Shown here: in pieces, positions 9,237-18,120 of the stretch
How positions within the stretch are numbered: the stretch's first letter is position 1
Layout: every line of letters starts with the position of its first letter
DNA from: Inquilinus sp. Marseille-Q2685
GTDB lineage: Bacteria; Pseudomonadota; Alphaproteobacteria; DSM-16000; Inquilinaceae
Assembly (NCBI RefSeq): GCF_916619195.1
Contig: NZ_CAKAKL010000001.1
Coordinates: 186,001-250,000, forward strand
Reading direction: 5' to 3'
DNA length: 64,000 nt
Notes under the pieces: model-generated
What the model was told of the DNA's origin: nothing
The model's database searches: none
The model's input: only the letters and a program-made list of their open reading frames with translations
Program-made: the position numbers and the translations under genes

Positions 9237-10909
9237 ATCTCTCCCCCGCGGCCAACGGCCCCGACGACGCCCTCTACTTCCTGCCGCTCGGCGGCGCCGG
9301 CGAGATCGGGATGAACCTGTATCTCTACGGTCACGCGGGCCGCTGGCTGATGGTCGATTGCGGGGTCACCTTCGCCGACGAATCGGTGCCGGGCGTCGAC
9401 CTGATCGTGCCCGACCCGGTGTTCATCGAGCAGCGGCGCGACAAACTGCTCGGCCTCGTGATCACCCACGCGCATGAGGACCATATCGGCGCCATCACCC
9501 TCCTGTGGCCCGACCTGCGCTGCCCGATCTACGCCACGCCCTTCACCGCCGCGGTGCTGCGGATCAAGCTGCGCGAGACCGACTTCGCCGACCGGGTGCC
9601 GATTATCGAGGTGCCGCTGGGCGGCGATGTCGAGATCGGCCCGTTCGGCGTCGGCTTCATCACCATGACCCATTCGGTGCCGGAGCCGAACGCCCTGGTG
9701 ATCCGCACCAGCCACGGCGCCGTCGTCCACACCGGCGACTGGAAGCTGGACCCGGCGCCGCAGATCGGCGCGGTGACCGACGAGGCGACCTTGCGCCAGC
9801 TCGGCGACAAGGGCGTGGTCGCGGTGATGGGCGACAGCACCAACGCCCTGACCCCCGGCCGCTCCGGCTCCGAGGAGGATGTGCGGAAGGGCCTGGCGGA
9901 GGTGATCGCGGCCCAGCCGAACCGTGTCGTCGTCACCTGCTTCTCCTCCAATGTCGCCCGCATCCACAGCGTGGCGCTGGCGGCGCAGCAGGCCGGGCGG
10001 CAATGCGCCCTGGTCGGCCGGTCGCTGTGGAAGATCATGGAGGCGGCGCAGAGCACCGGCTACATGACCGACCTGGCGGAGCCCTTCGTGCGCGAGGACC
10101 AGGCCGGCTACATCCCGCGCGACAAGATCGTGCTGATCTGCACCGGCAGCCAGGGCGAGGCGCGGTCGGCCCTGGCGCGCATCGCCGGCGACAGCCATCC
10201 GCACATCACGCTCGAGGCCGGCGACACGGTGATCTTCTCGGCCCGCGAGATCCCGGGCAACGAGAAGGCGATCGGCCGGGTGCAGAACGCGCTGGTGGCC
10301 CAGGGCATCACCCTGATCACGCCGGACGACGCCAATGTCCATTGCTCCGGCCATCCGGCGCGGGACGAGCTGACCACCCTCTACCAGTGGCTGAAGCCGC
10401 AGGCGGTGGTGCCGGTGCATGGCGAGGAGCGGCACATGCGCGCCCATGCGGCGCTGGCCGAGGCCGGACAGGTGAAGCAGACGCTGGTGCCGCGCAACGG
10501 CGCCCTGATCCGCTTGGCGCCCGGACCGCTTGAGATCGTCGACAATGTCGAGCACGGAAGGCTGGCGCTGGACGGGCATCATCTGGTGCCGCTGGGCGGC
10601 GAGGCGATCCGCGACCGTCAGCGCATCATCCATAACGGCGCCGCGGTGGTGACCCTGGTGCTGGACCGCGACGGCCGTCTGGCCGCCGACCCGAAGGTGG
10701 CGCTGCTCGGTATCGAGGATGCCGAGGACCAGGCCGACAGCGAAGCCGAGGTGGCGGAGGAGGTGCGTTCGGCCATCGAGTCCCTGCCGCGGGCCCAGCG
10801 TAACGACGATGCGGCGATCAGCGAGAGCGCGCGGGTCACGGTGCGGCGGACCATCCGCAGCTGGCACGGCAAGAAGCCGGTCACCGAGGTGCATCTGGTG
10901 CGGCTCTGA
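9233..10909 (+). CDS. rnj: Ribonuclease J
   Basis: 558 residues. RNase J is a metallo-beta-lactamase/beta-CASP nuclease with 5'-exonuclease and endonuclease activity, used in rRNA maturation and mRNA decay. The zinc motif HAHEDH is at residues 79-84. Further metal-site or beta-CASP pieces are MTHSVPEPNALV, HTGDWKLDP, GDSTNAL and VHGEERHMRAH. The start overlaps the coaX stop by 4 bases. It is 558 residues long, in the usual range for alphaproteobacterial RNase J. Confidence 0.96.
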   Translation: MNLSPAANGPDDALYFLPLGGAGEIGMNLYLYGHAGRWLMVDCGVTFADESVPGVDLIVPDPVFIEQRRDKLLGLVITHAHEDHIGAITLLWPDLRCPIYATPFTAAVLRIKLRETDFADRVPIIEVPLGGDVEIGPFGVGFITMTHSVPEPNALVIRTSHGAVVHTGDWKLDPAPQIGAVTDEATLRQLGDKGVVAVMGDSTNALTPGRSGSEEDVRKGLAEVIAAQPNRVVVTCFSSNVARIHSVALAAQQAGRQCALVGRSLWKIMEAAQSTGYMTDLAEPFVREDQAGYIPRDKIVLICTGSQGEARSALARIAGDSHPHITLEAGDTVIFSAREIPGNEKAIGRVQNALVAQGITLITPDDANVHCSGHPARDELTTLYQWLKPQAVVPVHGEERHMRAHAALAEAGQVKQTLVPRNGALIRLAPGPLEIVDNVEHGRLALDGHHLVPLGGEAIRDRQRIIHNGAAVVTLVLDRDGRLAADPKVALLGIEDAEDQADSEAEVAEEVRSAIESLPRAQRNDDAAISESARVTVRRTIRSWHGKKPVTEVHLVRL

Positions 10910-10910
10910 C

Positions 10911-11315
10911 ATGATCGGCCGCCTCAACCACGTCGCCATCGCGGTGCCGGACCTGCCGGCCGCGGTGGCGCTGTATGGCGATACGCTGGGGGCGGAGGTG
11001 TCGGCGCCGGTCGACCTGCCGGAGCACGGCGTCACCACTGTCTTCGTCACCCTGCCGAACACCAAGATCGAGCTGCTGCACCCGCTGGGCGAGGCCTCGC
11101 CGATCGCCAAGTTCCTGGAGCGCAACCCGAAGGGCGGCATCCACCACCTCTGCTATGAGGTCGAGGACATCCTGGCGGCGCGCGACCGGCTGGTCGCGGC
11201 GGGCCTGCGCGTGCTCGGCGACGGCGAGCCGAAGATCGGCGCCCACGGCAAGCCGGTGCTGTTCCTGCATCCGGCCGACCTGGCCGGCACCCTGACCGAG
11301 ATCGAGCAGGTGTAA
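10911..11315 (+). CDS. mce: Methylmalonyl-CoA epimerase
   Basis: 134 residues, a vicinal-oxygen-chelate (glyoxalase-fold) protein that converts between the (R) and (S) forms of methylmalonyl-CoA in propionate and branched-chain breakdown. Metal-ligand candidates are His7 in LNHVAIAVPDL, the histidine in GGIHHLCYEVED and the final glutamate in LTEIEQV. It starts one base after rnj. A meaB homologue, the chaperone of methylmalonyl-CoA mutase, lies at 47.1-48.1 kb, which fits an active methylmalonyl pathway. Confidence 0.94.
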   Translation: MIGRLNHVAIAVPDLPAAVALYGDTLGAEVSAPVDLPEHGVTTVFVTLPNTKIELLHPLGEASPIAKFLERNPKGGIHHLCYEVEDILAARDRLVAAGLRVLGDGEPKIGAHGKPVLFLHPADLAGTLTEIEQV

Positions 11316-11390
11316 GGCCGGGACGAAAAGACCTATGCATCCCGTCTTCATGGACGGGTAAGGAGAAGGAACACTCGGGAAGGGAACAGC

Positions 11391-11657
11391 ATGGGCCTGG
11401 TCAGCGGCATCGTCGTCTTCGTCATCATCTGGTGGACCGTGATCTTCGCGGTCCTGCCCTGGGGCGTGCGGCCCGAGGTCGACGACGCGCAGCCGGGCCA
11501 CCAGGTCGGGGCGCCGGCCAATCCGCGGATATGGCGCAAGGTGCTGATCACCACCGCCATCACCGTCGTGCTATGGGTGGTGATCGACATCCTCATCACC
11601 GAGAATGTGTTCTCCTTCCGGGACTGGGCGGAATCATGGACGAGAGCGCAGCAGTGA
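11391..11657 (+). CDS. DUF1467 family two-helix membrane protein
   Basis: 88 residues with two hydrophobic helices, residues 4-24 and about 52-71. WWTVIFAVLPWGVRPE after the first helix is the signature of the DUF1467 family. The function is unknown. In many alphaproteobacteria this small gene lies between mce and proS; here proS is about 3.7 kb further on. The 75-base gap before it has a short palindrome around CCCGTC/GACGGG and the purine run AAGGAGAAGGAA. The end overlaps the start of the next gene by 22 bases. Confidence 0.9.
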   Translation: MGLVSGIVVFVIIWWTVIFAVLPWGVRPEVDDAQPGHQVGAPANPRIWRKVLITTAITVVLWVVIDILITENVFSFRDWAESWTRAQQ

Positions 11658-12211
11658 CGGGCCCGGCGCCGGCGAAGACCTACTGCGCCTTCGCCGAGAG
11701 CGACCCGCTGCACAAGGCCTATCACGACACCGAATACGGCTTCCCGGCCCGCGACGATGCGGTGCTGTTCGAGCGGCTGATCCTCGAGATCAACCAGGCC
11801 GGCCTGTCCTGGGACCTGATGCTGAAGAAGCGCGAGACCTTCCGCCGCGCCTATGCCGGCTTCGACATCGACAAGGTCGCGGCCTTCGGCGACGCCGACC
11901 GCGCCCGGCTGCTGGCCGATCCCGGCGTCATCCGCAACCGGTTGAAGGTGGATGCCGCGATCGACAACGCCAGGCGGCTGCAGGCGATCCGGGAAAGCCA
12001 CGGCAGCTTCGCCGCCTGGCTCGACGCCCATCACCCGCTGACCAAGGCGGAATGGGTGAAGCTGTTCAAGAAGACCTTCCGTTTCACCGGCGGCGAAATC
12101 GTCGGCGAGTTCCTGATGAGCCTCGGCTACCTGCCGGGCACGCATCACCCCGGCTGTCCGGTCTACGCCACGATCCTGACGCTGGATCCGCCCTGGCGGC
12201 GCGGGGGCTGA
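11636..12211 (+). CDS. tag: DNA-3-methyladenine glycosylase I
   Basis: 191 residues. It removes 3-methyladenine from alkylated DNA. The N-terminus has Cys17 and the DPLHKAYHDTEYGFP motif with His30. The C-terminus has GTHHPGCPVY, completing the Cys/His zinc site known from Tag. Conserved LFERLILEINQAGLSW is also present. The ATG at 11636 lies inside the end of the DUF1467 gene in another frame, suggesting translational coupling. It is not normally part of this neighbourhood. Confidence 0.94.
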   Translation: MDESAAVTGPAPAKTYCAFAESDPLHKAYHDTEYGFPARDDAVLFERLILEINQAGLSWDLMLKKRETFRRAYAGFDIDKVAAFGDADRARLLADPGVIRNRLKVDAAIDNARRLQAIRESHGSFAAWLDAHHPLTKAEWVKLFKKTFRFTGGEIVGEFLMSLGYLPGTHHPGCPVYATILTLDPPWRRGG

Positions 12212-12312
12212 CGCGCCAATCCCGTCCTCAAGGCCGCACCCCTAAAAAGACACGAGTCTCCGTCAATGATGACTCCCGTCTGGAGCAGTGCGGCGCAGAG
12301 GCTGGGGACTTC

Positions 12313-12810
12313 ATGATCGGCCTTCGTTCCACGGCCTCTCGAGGGGCCGCTCTGGTGTTCGTCGTCGCGGCCGCCGCGGCGCTGGCCGTCGGCTTCGCCT
12401 GGGATCGGCCGCCGCCGTCCGAGCGCAGCCTGCCGCCCTGGCCGGCGGGTGTCGGGCGGTCGGAGGAGTACGCTTTCGGCGATGCGGTCGGCGCACGCGA
12501 CCTGCGTGCCTGGGGGCCGGTCTTCGACACCTTGGCGGAGCGCTACGGCGGCAAGGCGCGGCTGAGGCTCATCCATCTCACCCTGCAGGCGGATGCCAAT
12601 CTCGCGGCGCTGCGGCGCCGCTTCGACGAGGAGATGGTCGATCGCCGTCGCTGGCGGACGGTGACGCCGGAGACGTGGCTCGACGGGGCGTGGGCCCATG
12701 GCTATGAAAGCTCGGACGGCCGCGACGTGCTCATGCTGGTGGCACTGAAGCCGCGGCCCGGCGAGACGCTGGTGCCGTTCAATGTCCTGACGACCATCGC
12801 CGGCCGATGA
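12313..12810 (+). CDS. Hypothetical secreted or membrane-anchored protein
   Basis: 165 residues, family not recognised. Residues about 9-28 form one hydrophobic segment, so the protein is either anchored by its N-terminus or exported. The rest is soluble, charged and GC-rich in coding style (RAWGPVFDTLAERYGG, DEEMVDRRRWRTV). No catalytic motif is evident. The ATG at 12313 was chosen because it directly precedes the hydrophobic segment; upstream sequence in frame does not look coding. It begins a segment that separates DUF1467/tag from proS. Confidence 0.55.
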   Translation: MIGLRSTASRGAALVFVVAAAAALAVGFAWDRPPPSERSLPPWPAGVGRSEEYAFGDAVGARDLRAWGPVFDTLAERYGGKARLRLIHLTLQADANLAALRRRFDEEMVDRRRWRTVTPETWLDGAWAHGYESSDGRDVLMLVALKPRPGETLVPFNVLTTIAGR

Positions 12811-13455
12811 AGAACCGGCGGCCATGACCGGCATAACCGGTAATGTTCAGGGAGGCGCAGTCCGGGGATATGCACAAAAAAACGGCAGGGCCGAAGCGCC
12901 TGCCGGTCGAAAACCTGTCCTTATAGTTGTGTCCAGCGGACTTTAGTCCTGCCGGCACTCCCGACAGTTTCCTCCCTAAACTCGAGCCTGCCCTTGTCGT
13001 TTGCTTTTGTTCAGGCGAGGCGGACCTTAGCGAGGATTCATGCGGCTGTCACGCAGAATCGCATGCCCCCCATGCGGCCAGATCAGGGCCAATTTGTGCA
13101 CAATCAAATCCACCGGAATCCCGCCGCCGGATCGATATCCCACACGCAGTCGGCGAGCGCTTTAACACCCACCTAGGCGATAAGGCCGAAGGCTATTCCC
13201 TGGGCGATTGCGCAAACCGGCGGCATCGATCGCCGCAGCGCAGTCGCGGAGGCCATTCATTCCGGTCGTGCATTGAACCATACCAAGGCCGGGGCTGGCG
13301 ATCTCGGCCGCTTCCGCTCACTGATTCCGGTCTCGGGGTTGCTCGCAACCACGATCCTCTCGCATCCCGCGCCGGCGGGTTCGTTCAATCATCCCTTCAG
13401 TATGCCACGCTGATTCACAGTCGGCTCTGAGGGCACAGCAACGGAGGACAGGCCG
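12811..13455. other. 645-bp stretch with no recognised gene
   Basis: No reading frame here looks coding. A 167-codon frame at 12927-13430 has no ribosome site and an unnatural composition. The stretch holds a strong rho-independent terminator on the minus strand (12876-12905), yet no minus-strand protein gene lies to its right, so an RNA transcribed leftwards is possible. Short similar pieces (CTAAGGTCCGC and CTAAAGTCCGC, minus strand) occur near 13.02 and 12.94 kb. The right end contains the ribosome site for the next gene, GGAGGA at about 13443. Confidence 0.5.
12876..12905 (-). terminator. Strong rho-independent terminator, minus strand
   Basis: Read on the minus strand, CGGCAGG is followed by a bulged C, a GC pair, a TTCG tetraloop, GC, and the matching CCTGCCG. 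Seven Ts come directly after (the A run 12876-12882 on the plus strand). Stable stem, UUCG loop and T tract together are a textbook intrinsic terminator. It would end a transcript coming from the right, although no minus-strand protein gene is seen between here and proS. Confidence 0.75.
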
Positions 13456-13688
13456 ATGGCGGATGCATCAGGGACCGGACGAGGGAGCGGAGGCCGGAGC
13501 GGAGGCCGGAGCGGTCACGCCGACCTAGCGAACCAGCCGAGATTTATCAGCTGGCTCAATGCCCTGACGGGCGCTGGCGCCAGTGGCAACCTCCCCGCAT
13601 CGTCCCAGGCGGGGAGGGCGGCGGGGGACATCAGGAGGGGGCCACCGCGGCGTCGCCGCAGCCCGCTCCGGGGGGCGAGTGGATCGAG
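13456..13688 (+). other. Possible 5' part of the following membrane-protein gene, out of frame
   Basis: An ATG at 13456 has a good ribosome site (GGAGGA, 8 bases upstream) and begins MADASGTGRGSGGRSGG. The frame then turns into arginine-rich sequence and ends at 13713. The frame used by the following gene is open back to 13431 and reads plausibly from about 13540 (CPDGRWRQWQPPRIVPGGE), but has no ATG before 13689. The simplest reading is one gene starting at 13456 with a frame change between about 13530 and 13640. A 12-bp tandem repeat (GGAGCGGAGGCC) lies at 13485-13511. Confidence 0.35.
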
Positions 13689-15227
13689 ATGCTGCCGTCC
13701 GGAGCGGAGGTGACAGCGGCGGTCACCGAATTGCTCAGCAGCGACCTCGAACTGGCCCGGAAGGTGGACGCCGTCTTCAAAGATCCCGATTTCGTTGCTT
13801 TCATGGGTGCGCGGACTGACTCGGACGATCCGGCACAGCCCGCTCCGGACCTCGAGGCGGTCCAGGCCGCTGTCCGGCAAATCATCAACGAAATTGGCGC
13901 GAGACCGTCCGACAAGAATGCCGCCATACGTTGGGCGGTCAATTTCTGGCAGGTTGCCAAGACGACGGGCCTGATCAGCCTCCTGGGTTTCGGTCTCCGG
14001 CCAGGTTTCCAATCCTTAACCGCTCAGTCGCTGAATCTCGGCCAGCCTGACGAAAATACCGGACTCGCCGAAGGCGTATTCTACACAGGTCAGGCCGTCA
14101 GCTCTCTCATCATGCTGACCTCGGCTGCCTTGAACGCCAAGGACCAGAAGTGGGATGCCACCATCGGAGACCTCATCTATACCTTGTCCATGCTTGGCGG
14201 CATTGGATTCGCGAGAAGCTACAATGTCGCTGCCAGCCTTGCGCCGGCGACGGTAGGCGCCGCTTTCTATGCAACCTTTACTGAAATCTTAAAGACATTC
14301 AGGACGATGAAGGTGCCGCAGCTTGCTGGCGTCGACCCGACCGGTTGGAGAAAGATCGGAGCATATATGGCGGGAGCCACCACGTTTACCTTGAGCTTCA
14401 TTCCTGCCACAGCCTGGTCATATTCAAACGATTACGTCGGGCCCGGCAGGTTTGCAGACCAGAATGCCGGCGACCTCATCCGAAGAGGAGCCCAGATCGG
14501 CGTCTTGTGGGCCGGAGCGCTGGTCGGTTACAATGTCCTCACGCCGCCACTCGTGAAACTGGTCGCGGGCAACCAATTCGGGGCTATCGGCCCGCTCGAA
14601 TACGAGGCCGAGTGGAAATCGAATAAGGAATTGCTCGAGAAGAGCCCTAAGGAACTGCTCAGCTCTGCATTTGCAGTGGCAAACGATAGCAATAAGTTCT
14701 TTGCATTCGTCTTGGTGTTCAATACATATTTGGCGCTCAATGGGGGAGTGAGGCTGGGTCCGGCCGGGCAGGATGCGATTCCGAATGAAGCGCTCCGTAT
14801 TTTTGTCAATACAGTGATTTCGAGCATATTTTGTCTGGGGCTGTGCTATATTTACGAAATGCAATACGGCACAAGGAAGCAGAAGCCGAGCGAGGTCTTG
14901 ACCGAAGGCAGCGAAGGACATGAGCGGGTAGAGGCTGCCCTGGACGCGTTCTACGGTGAGGTGGTCGCAGCGGAAGAACCGATCGCGATCGCCGACCTGC
15001 CCGATCTGATCGCGCAACGCGCAGCCACTTTGGAGACCGACGCGGAGAGCGCCTTGTTCACCGTGCTCGTCTACACCCAGACGGTGCCCCGGGCGATCGA
15101 AGAGGACCGGGTATCGAATGTGGCGCCCACGCCGCCGCAATCAGAGGGCGGCGGCGTGGATGCAGAGGATCCTGAGCCAGCCGTGTCGCCGCCGGAGGAC
15201 GAGGTGAGCCCAGGTGGAACCCGATGA
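13689..15227 (+). CDS. Unrecognised multi-pass membrane protein, likely horizontally acquired
   Basis: At least 512 residues, matching no family I recognise. Several hydrophobic segments are visible, for example VFYTGQAVSSLIMLTSAAL, LIYTLSMLGGIGFA, AGATTFTLSFIPATAW, VLWAGALVGYNVLTPPLV and a pair near the C-terminus (FFAFVLVFNTYLAL; TVISSIFCLGLCYIYEM). The C-terminal 130 residues are soluble, acidic and proline-rich (AEDPEPAVSPPEDE). GC content and codon use are visibly lower than in all neighbours, with ATT, AAT, TTT and TAT common. The ATG at 13689 has a weak ribosome site, so translation may start upstream (13456). It lies alone between an apparently gene-free stretch and proS. Confidence 0.7.
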   Translation: MLPSGAEVTAAVTELLSSDLELARKVDAVFKDPDFVAFMGARTDSDDPAQPAPDLEAVQAAVRQIINEIGARPSDKNAAIRWAVNFWQVAKTTGLISLLGFGLRPGFQSLTAQSLNLGQPDENTGLAEGVFYTGQAVSSLIMLTSAALNAKDQKWDATIGDLIYTLSMLGGIGFARSYNVAASLAPATVGAAFYATFTEILKTFRTMKVPQLAGVDPTGWRKIGAYMAGATTFTLSFIPATAWSYSNDYVGPGRFADQNAGDLIRRGAQIGVLWAGALVGYNVLTPPLVKLVAGNQFGAIGPLEYEAEWKSNKELLEKSPKELLSSAFAVANDSNKFFAFVLVFNTYLALNGGVRLGPAGQDAIPNEALRIFVNTVISSIFCLGLCYIYEMQYGTRKQKPSEVLTEGSEGHERVEAALDAFYGEVVAAEEPIAIADLPDLIAQRAATLETDAESALFTVLVYTQTVPRAIEEDRVSNVAPTPPQSEGGGVDAEDPEPAVSPPEDEVSPGGTR

Positions 15228-15372
15228 CCATCCCCGATCGCCGCATGTGAAGGGAATGGGGCGGTCATCGGCAGATTCGTCGACCCGTGGAACCGCGCAT
15301 GGACAGGCTGCCGGTCCTTCCCTAAAGTCGCGCGCCTGACGTCCTCAATGGTTCCAGACGGAAGCCCGCTCG

Positions 15373-16686
15373 ATGCGCCTGTCCCAGTTCTTCCTGCCCA
15401 CCCTGAAGGAGAATCCCAGCGAGGCGCAGATCGTGTCGCACCGGCTGATGCTGCGCGCCGGCATGATGCGCCAGGAGGCGGCCGGCATCTATGCCTGGTT
15501 GCCGCTGGGCTTCCGGGTGCTGAAGAAGATCGAGCAGGTGGTGCGCGAGGAGCAGGACCGCTTCGGCTGCCAGGAACTGCTGATGCCGACGATCCAGCCG
15601 GCCGATCTGTGGCGCGAGAGCGGCCGCTACGACGATTACGGCAAGGAGATGCTGCGCATCCGCGACCGGCACGACCGCGACATGCTGTTCGGGCCGACCA
15701 ATGAGGAGATGATCACCGACATCTTCCGGTCATCTGTGAAAAGCTACAAGCAGCTGCCGCAGCTGCTGTACCACATCCAGTGGAAGTTCCGGGACGAGGT
15801 GCGCCCCCGCTTCGGCGTGATGCGCGGCCGCGAGTTCCTGATGAAGGACGCCTACAGCTTCGACATCGACTACGAGTCCGCGCGGAAGTCGTACAACAAG
15901 TTCTTCGTCTGCTACCTCAGCACCTTCGCCCGGCTGGGGCTGAAGGCGGTGCCGGTGAAGGCCGACACTGGCCCGATCGGCGGCGACCTGAGCCACGAGT
16001 TCCAGATCCTGGCCGAGACCGGCGAGAGCCAGGTCTATGTCGATCCGCGCCTCTTGGAGCTGGATACCGAGGCGCGGCAGCTCGGCCCCGAGGACGACCT
16101 CGCCGCCTTCGTCGACCGCGTCACCGGCCTGTACGCCGCGGCGGACGAGATGCACGACCCGGCCAAGTGCCCGGTGCTGGAGGCCGAGCTGCAGACCCGG
16201 CGCGGCATCGAGGTCGGCCACATCTTCTATTTCGGCACCAAGTACTCGGCGCCGATGGGCGCGACCGTGGCCGGGCCGGACGGCACCCCGCGGCCGGTCG
16301 AGATGGGCAGCTACGGCATCGGCGTGTCGCGCCTGGTCGGCGCCATCATCGAGGCCAGCCACGACGAGGCCGGCATCATCTGGCCGGATTCGGTGGCGCC
16401 CTTCGATGTCGGGCTGATCAACCTGAAGCCGGGCGACGCGACTTGTGACGCGGTCGCCCAGGACCTGTATCAGCGCTTCCAGGCCGCCGGCCTCGACCCG
16501 CTCTACGACGATCGCGACGAGCGGGCGGGGGCGAAGTTCGCCGAGATGGACCTGATCGGCCTGCCATGGCAGGTGGTGATCGGCCCGCGCGGCGCCGCCA
16601 ATGGCGTGGCCGAGATCAAGCGCCGGGCCACCGGCGAGAAGATCGAGCTGCCGCTCGACGCGGTGGTGGCGCGGATCAAGGGCTGA
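15373..16686 (+). CDS. proS: Prolyl-tRNA synthetase
   Basis: 437 residues. It charges tRNA-Pro. The length and domain plan match the short alphaproteobacterial ProS, which lacks the large editing insertion of the 570-residue enzymes. Class II motifs are visible: [20 protein letters not shown] (motif 2 region) and [14 protein letters not shown] (motif 3). The C-terminal anticodon-binding domain contains [18 protein letters not shown]. The ATG at 15373 gives the normal [13 protein letters not shown] start. Confidence 0.97.
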   Translation: MRLSQFFLPTLKENPSEAQIVSHRLMLRAGMMRQEAAGIYAWLPLGFRVLKKIEQVVREEQDRFGCQELLMPTIQPADLWRESGRYDDYGKEMLRIRDRHDRDMLFGPTNEEMITDIFRSSVKSYKQLPQLLYHIQWKFRDEVRPRFGVMRGREFLMKDAYSFDIDYESARKSYNKFFVCYLSTFARLGLKAVPVKADTGPIGGDLSHEFQILAETGESQVYVDPRLLELDTEARQLGPEDDLAAFVDRVTGLYAAADEMHDPAKCPVLEAELQTRRGIEVGHIFYFGTKYSAPMGATVAGPDGTPRPVEMGSYGIGVSRLVGAIIEASHDEAGIIWPDSVAPFDVGLINLKPGDATCDAVAQDLYQRFQAAGLDPLYDDRDERAGAKFAEMDLIGLPWQVVIGPRGAANGVAEIKRRATGEKIELPLDAVVARIKG

Positions 16687-16730
16687 GCTTTGCGTGGGCT
16701 GGAGAACGGCTGCCAATGAAAAACAAATTG

Positions 16731-16806
16731 TCATTGCCGGGCTTGACCCGGCAATCCAGAGAATGTCGACAGCCTCTGGATGCCCGGGTCAAGCCCGGGC
16801 ATGACA
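16731..16806. repeat. 76-bp intergenic palindromic repeat
   Basis: The arms TCATTGCCGGGCTTGACCC and GGGTCAAGCCCGGGCATGA face each other around a spacer centred on GAATGTCGACAGCC. Each arm also contains an internal GCCGGGCTTGACCCGGC-type palindrome. This dispersed element type is common between genes in alphaproteobacteria. It sits between proS and lolC and runs into an apparent upstream extension of the lolC frame, which shows that the extension is not coding. Confidence 0.8.
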
Positions 16807-16857
16807 CACAGGGGGACAAGGGCGTGCCCCATCCTCCAACGGCCTGACCCCAGCCGC

Positions 16858-18120
16858 ATGTTCAACGCCTTCGAACGGACAGTCGCCTTCCGCTACCTGC
16901 GGGCCCGCAGGAAGGAAGGCTTCATCTCCGTCATCGCCGGCTTCTCCTTCCTCGGTATCCTGCTGGGCGTGGCGACGCTGATCATCGTCATGTCGGTGAT
17001 GAACGGCTTCCGCGCCCAGCTGGTGCAGCGCGTGCTGGGCCTCGACGCCCATCTCAAGGTCAGCGCCGCGGCCGGCGCCGGCGTGCCGGATTACGGCCCC
17101 CTGGCCGACAGGCTGCGGCAGATCCCCGGCGTGGTCCGGGTGTCGCCGGTGATCGAGGACCAGGCGCTGGTCAGCCGGGATTCCGACTTCACCAGCTTCC
17201 AGGGCGCGCCGGCGGCGGTGGAGGGTGTCGACCCGGCGGATTTCCTCGGCCGCCCGGCGATCGCCCGGTCGATCCTGATCGACAGGCCGGAGGATTTCGC
17301 CGGCACCGACGTCATCACCATCGGCAGCGGCCTGGCGGCCCAGTTCGGCGTCCGCCTGGGCGACGAGCTGACGCTGGTCACGCCGCATTTCAACCGGACC
17401 GCCTTCGGCTCGGTGCCGCGAGCCAAGACCTATACCGTGGCCGCGATCTTCACCACCGGGCTCCAGGAGCCCGATTCCGCGACGGTCTACATGCCGCTCG
17501 CGGCGGCGCAGCAGCTGTTCCAGATGAAGGGCCAGGCCGGCGGGCTCGACATCTTCACCACCGATCCGGAGCGGCTCGACGCCGTGCGGGGGCTGGTGGC
17601 CGAGACTATCGGGCCGGACCTCAAGGTCTCGGACTGGCGCGACGCCAACGCCACCATCTTCACGGCGCTGCAGGTCGAGCGCAGCGCCATGTTCGTCATC
17701 CTGACGCTGATCATCCTGGTGGCGGCCTTCAACATCATCTCCAGCCTAGTGATGCTGGTGAAGGACAAGGGCGGCGACATCGCCATCCTGCGCACCATGG
17801 GCGCCTCGCGCGGCGCCATCCTGCGCATCTTCTTCCTGACCGGCGCCACCATCGGCGTCGTCGGCACGCTGGCCGGGCTCGCGCTCGGCCTCGGGCTCGC
17901 CGCCAATGTCGATGCCATCCGCACATGGCTGCAGGGCGTGCTCGGCCCCGGCACCTTCGCCGCCGAGTTCAGCTTCCTGGCTTCGCTGCCGGCGCTGGTC
18001 GACCCGGGTCAGGTGGTCGCCGTCTGCCTCCTGGCCATCGGCCTGACCTTCCTGGCCTCGATCTTCCCGGCCTGGCGGGCCGCCCGGCTCGATCCGGTGG
18101 AGGCCCTGCGCTATGAGTGA
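16858..18120 (+). CDS. lolC: Lipoprotein-releasing ABC transporter permease, LolC/LolE family
   Basis: 420 residues. With LolD it releases outer-membrane lipoproteins from the inner membrane to LolA. The start [18 protein letters not shown], one N-terminal helix, a periplasmic domain of about 220 residues and three C-terminal helices ([19 protein letters not shown] onwards) fit the family. The final [15 protein letters not shown] is the conserved tail. The start at 16858 is preferred over 16780 because the extra segment lies in the palindromic repeat. It overlaps lolD by 8 bases. Confidence 0.93.
   Translation: MFNAFERTVAFRYLRARRKEGFISVIAGFSFLGILLGVATLIIVMSVMNGFRAQLVQRVLGLDAHLKVSAAAGAGVPDYGPLADRLRQIPGVVRVSPVIEDQALVSRDSDFTSFQGAPAAVEGVDPADFLGRPAIARSILIDRPEDFAGTDVITIGSGLAAQFGVRLGDELTLVTPHFNRTAFGSVPRAKTYTVAAIFTTGLQEPDSATVYMPLAAAQQLFQMKGQAGGLDIFTTDPERLDAVRGLVAETIGPDLKVSDWRDANATIFTALQVERSAMFVILTLIILVAAFNIISSLVMLVKDKGGDIAILRTMGASRGAILRIFFLTGATIGVVGTLAGLALGLGLAANVDAIRTWLQGVLGPGTFAAEFSFLASLPALVDPGQVVAVCLLAIGLTFLASIFPAWRAARLDPVEALRYE

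Noticed and set aside
12927-13430. A 167-codon plus-strand frame in the gene-free stretch
   Set aside because: No ribosome site, disordered composition with many Cys, Arg and His, and no resemblance to any protein.
12876-13430. tmRNA, RNase P RNA or 4.5S RNA at the minus-strand terminator
   Set aside because: No tag-peptide frame with a VAA or LAA end, no RNase P core (GAGGAAAGTCCGGGC-type) followed by ACAGAA, and no GGAAGGGAGCA loop were found; only an unnamed RNA remains possible.
16780-16857. An upstream start for the first lolC
   Set aside because: The extra 26 codons fall partly in a palindromic intergenic repeat, and the second copy starts at the equivalent of MFNAFE.
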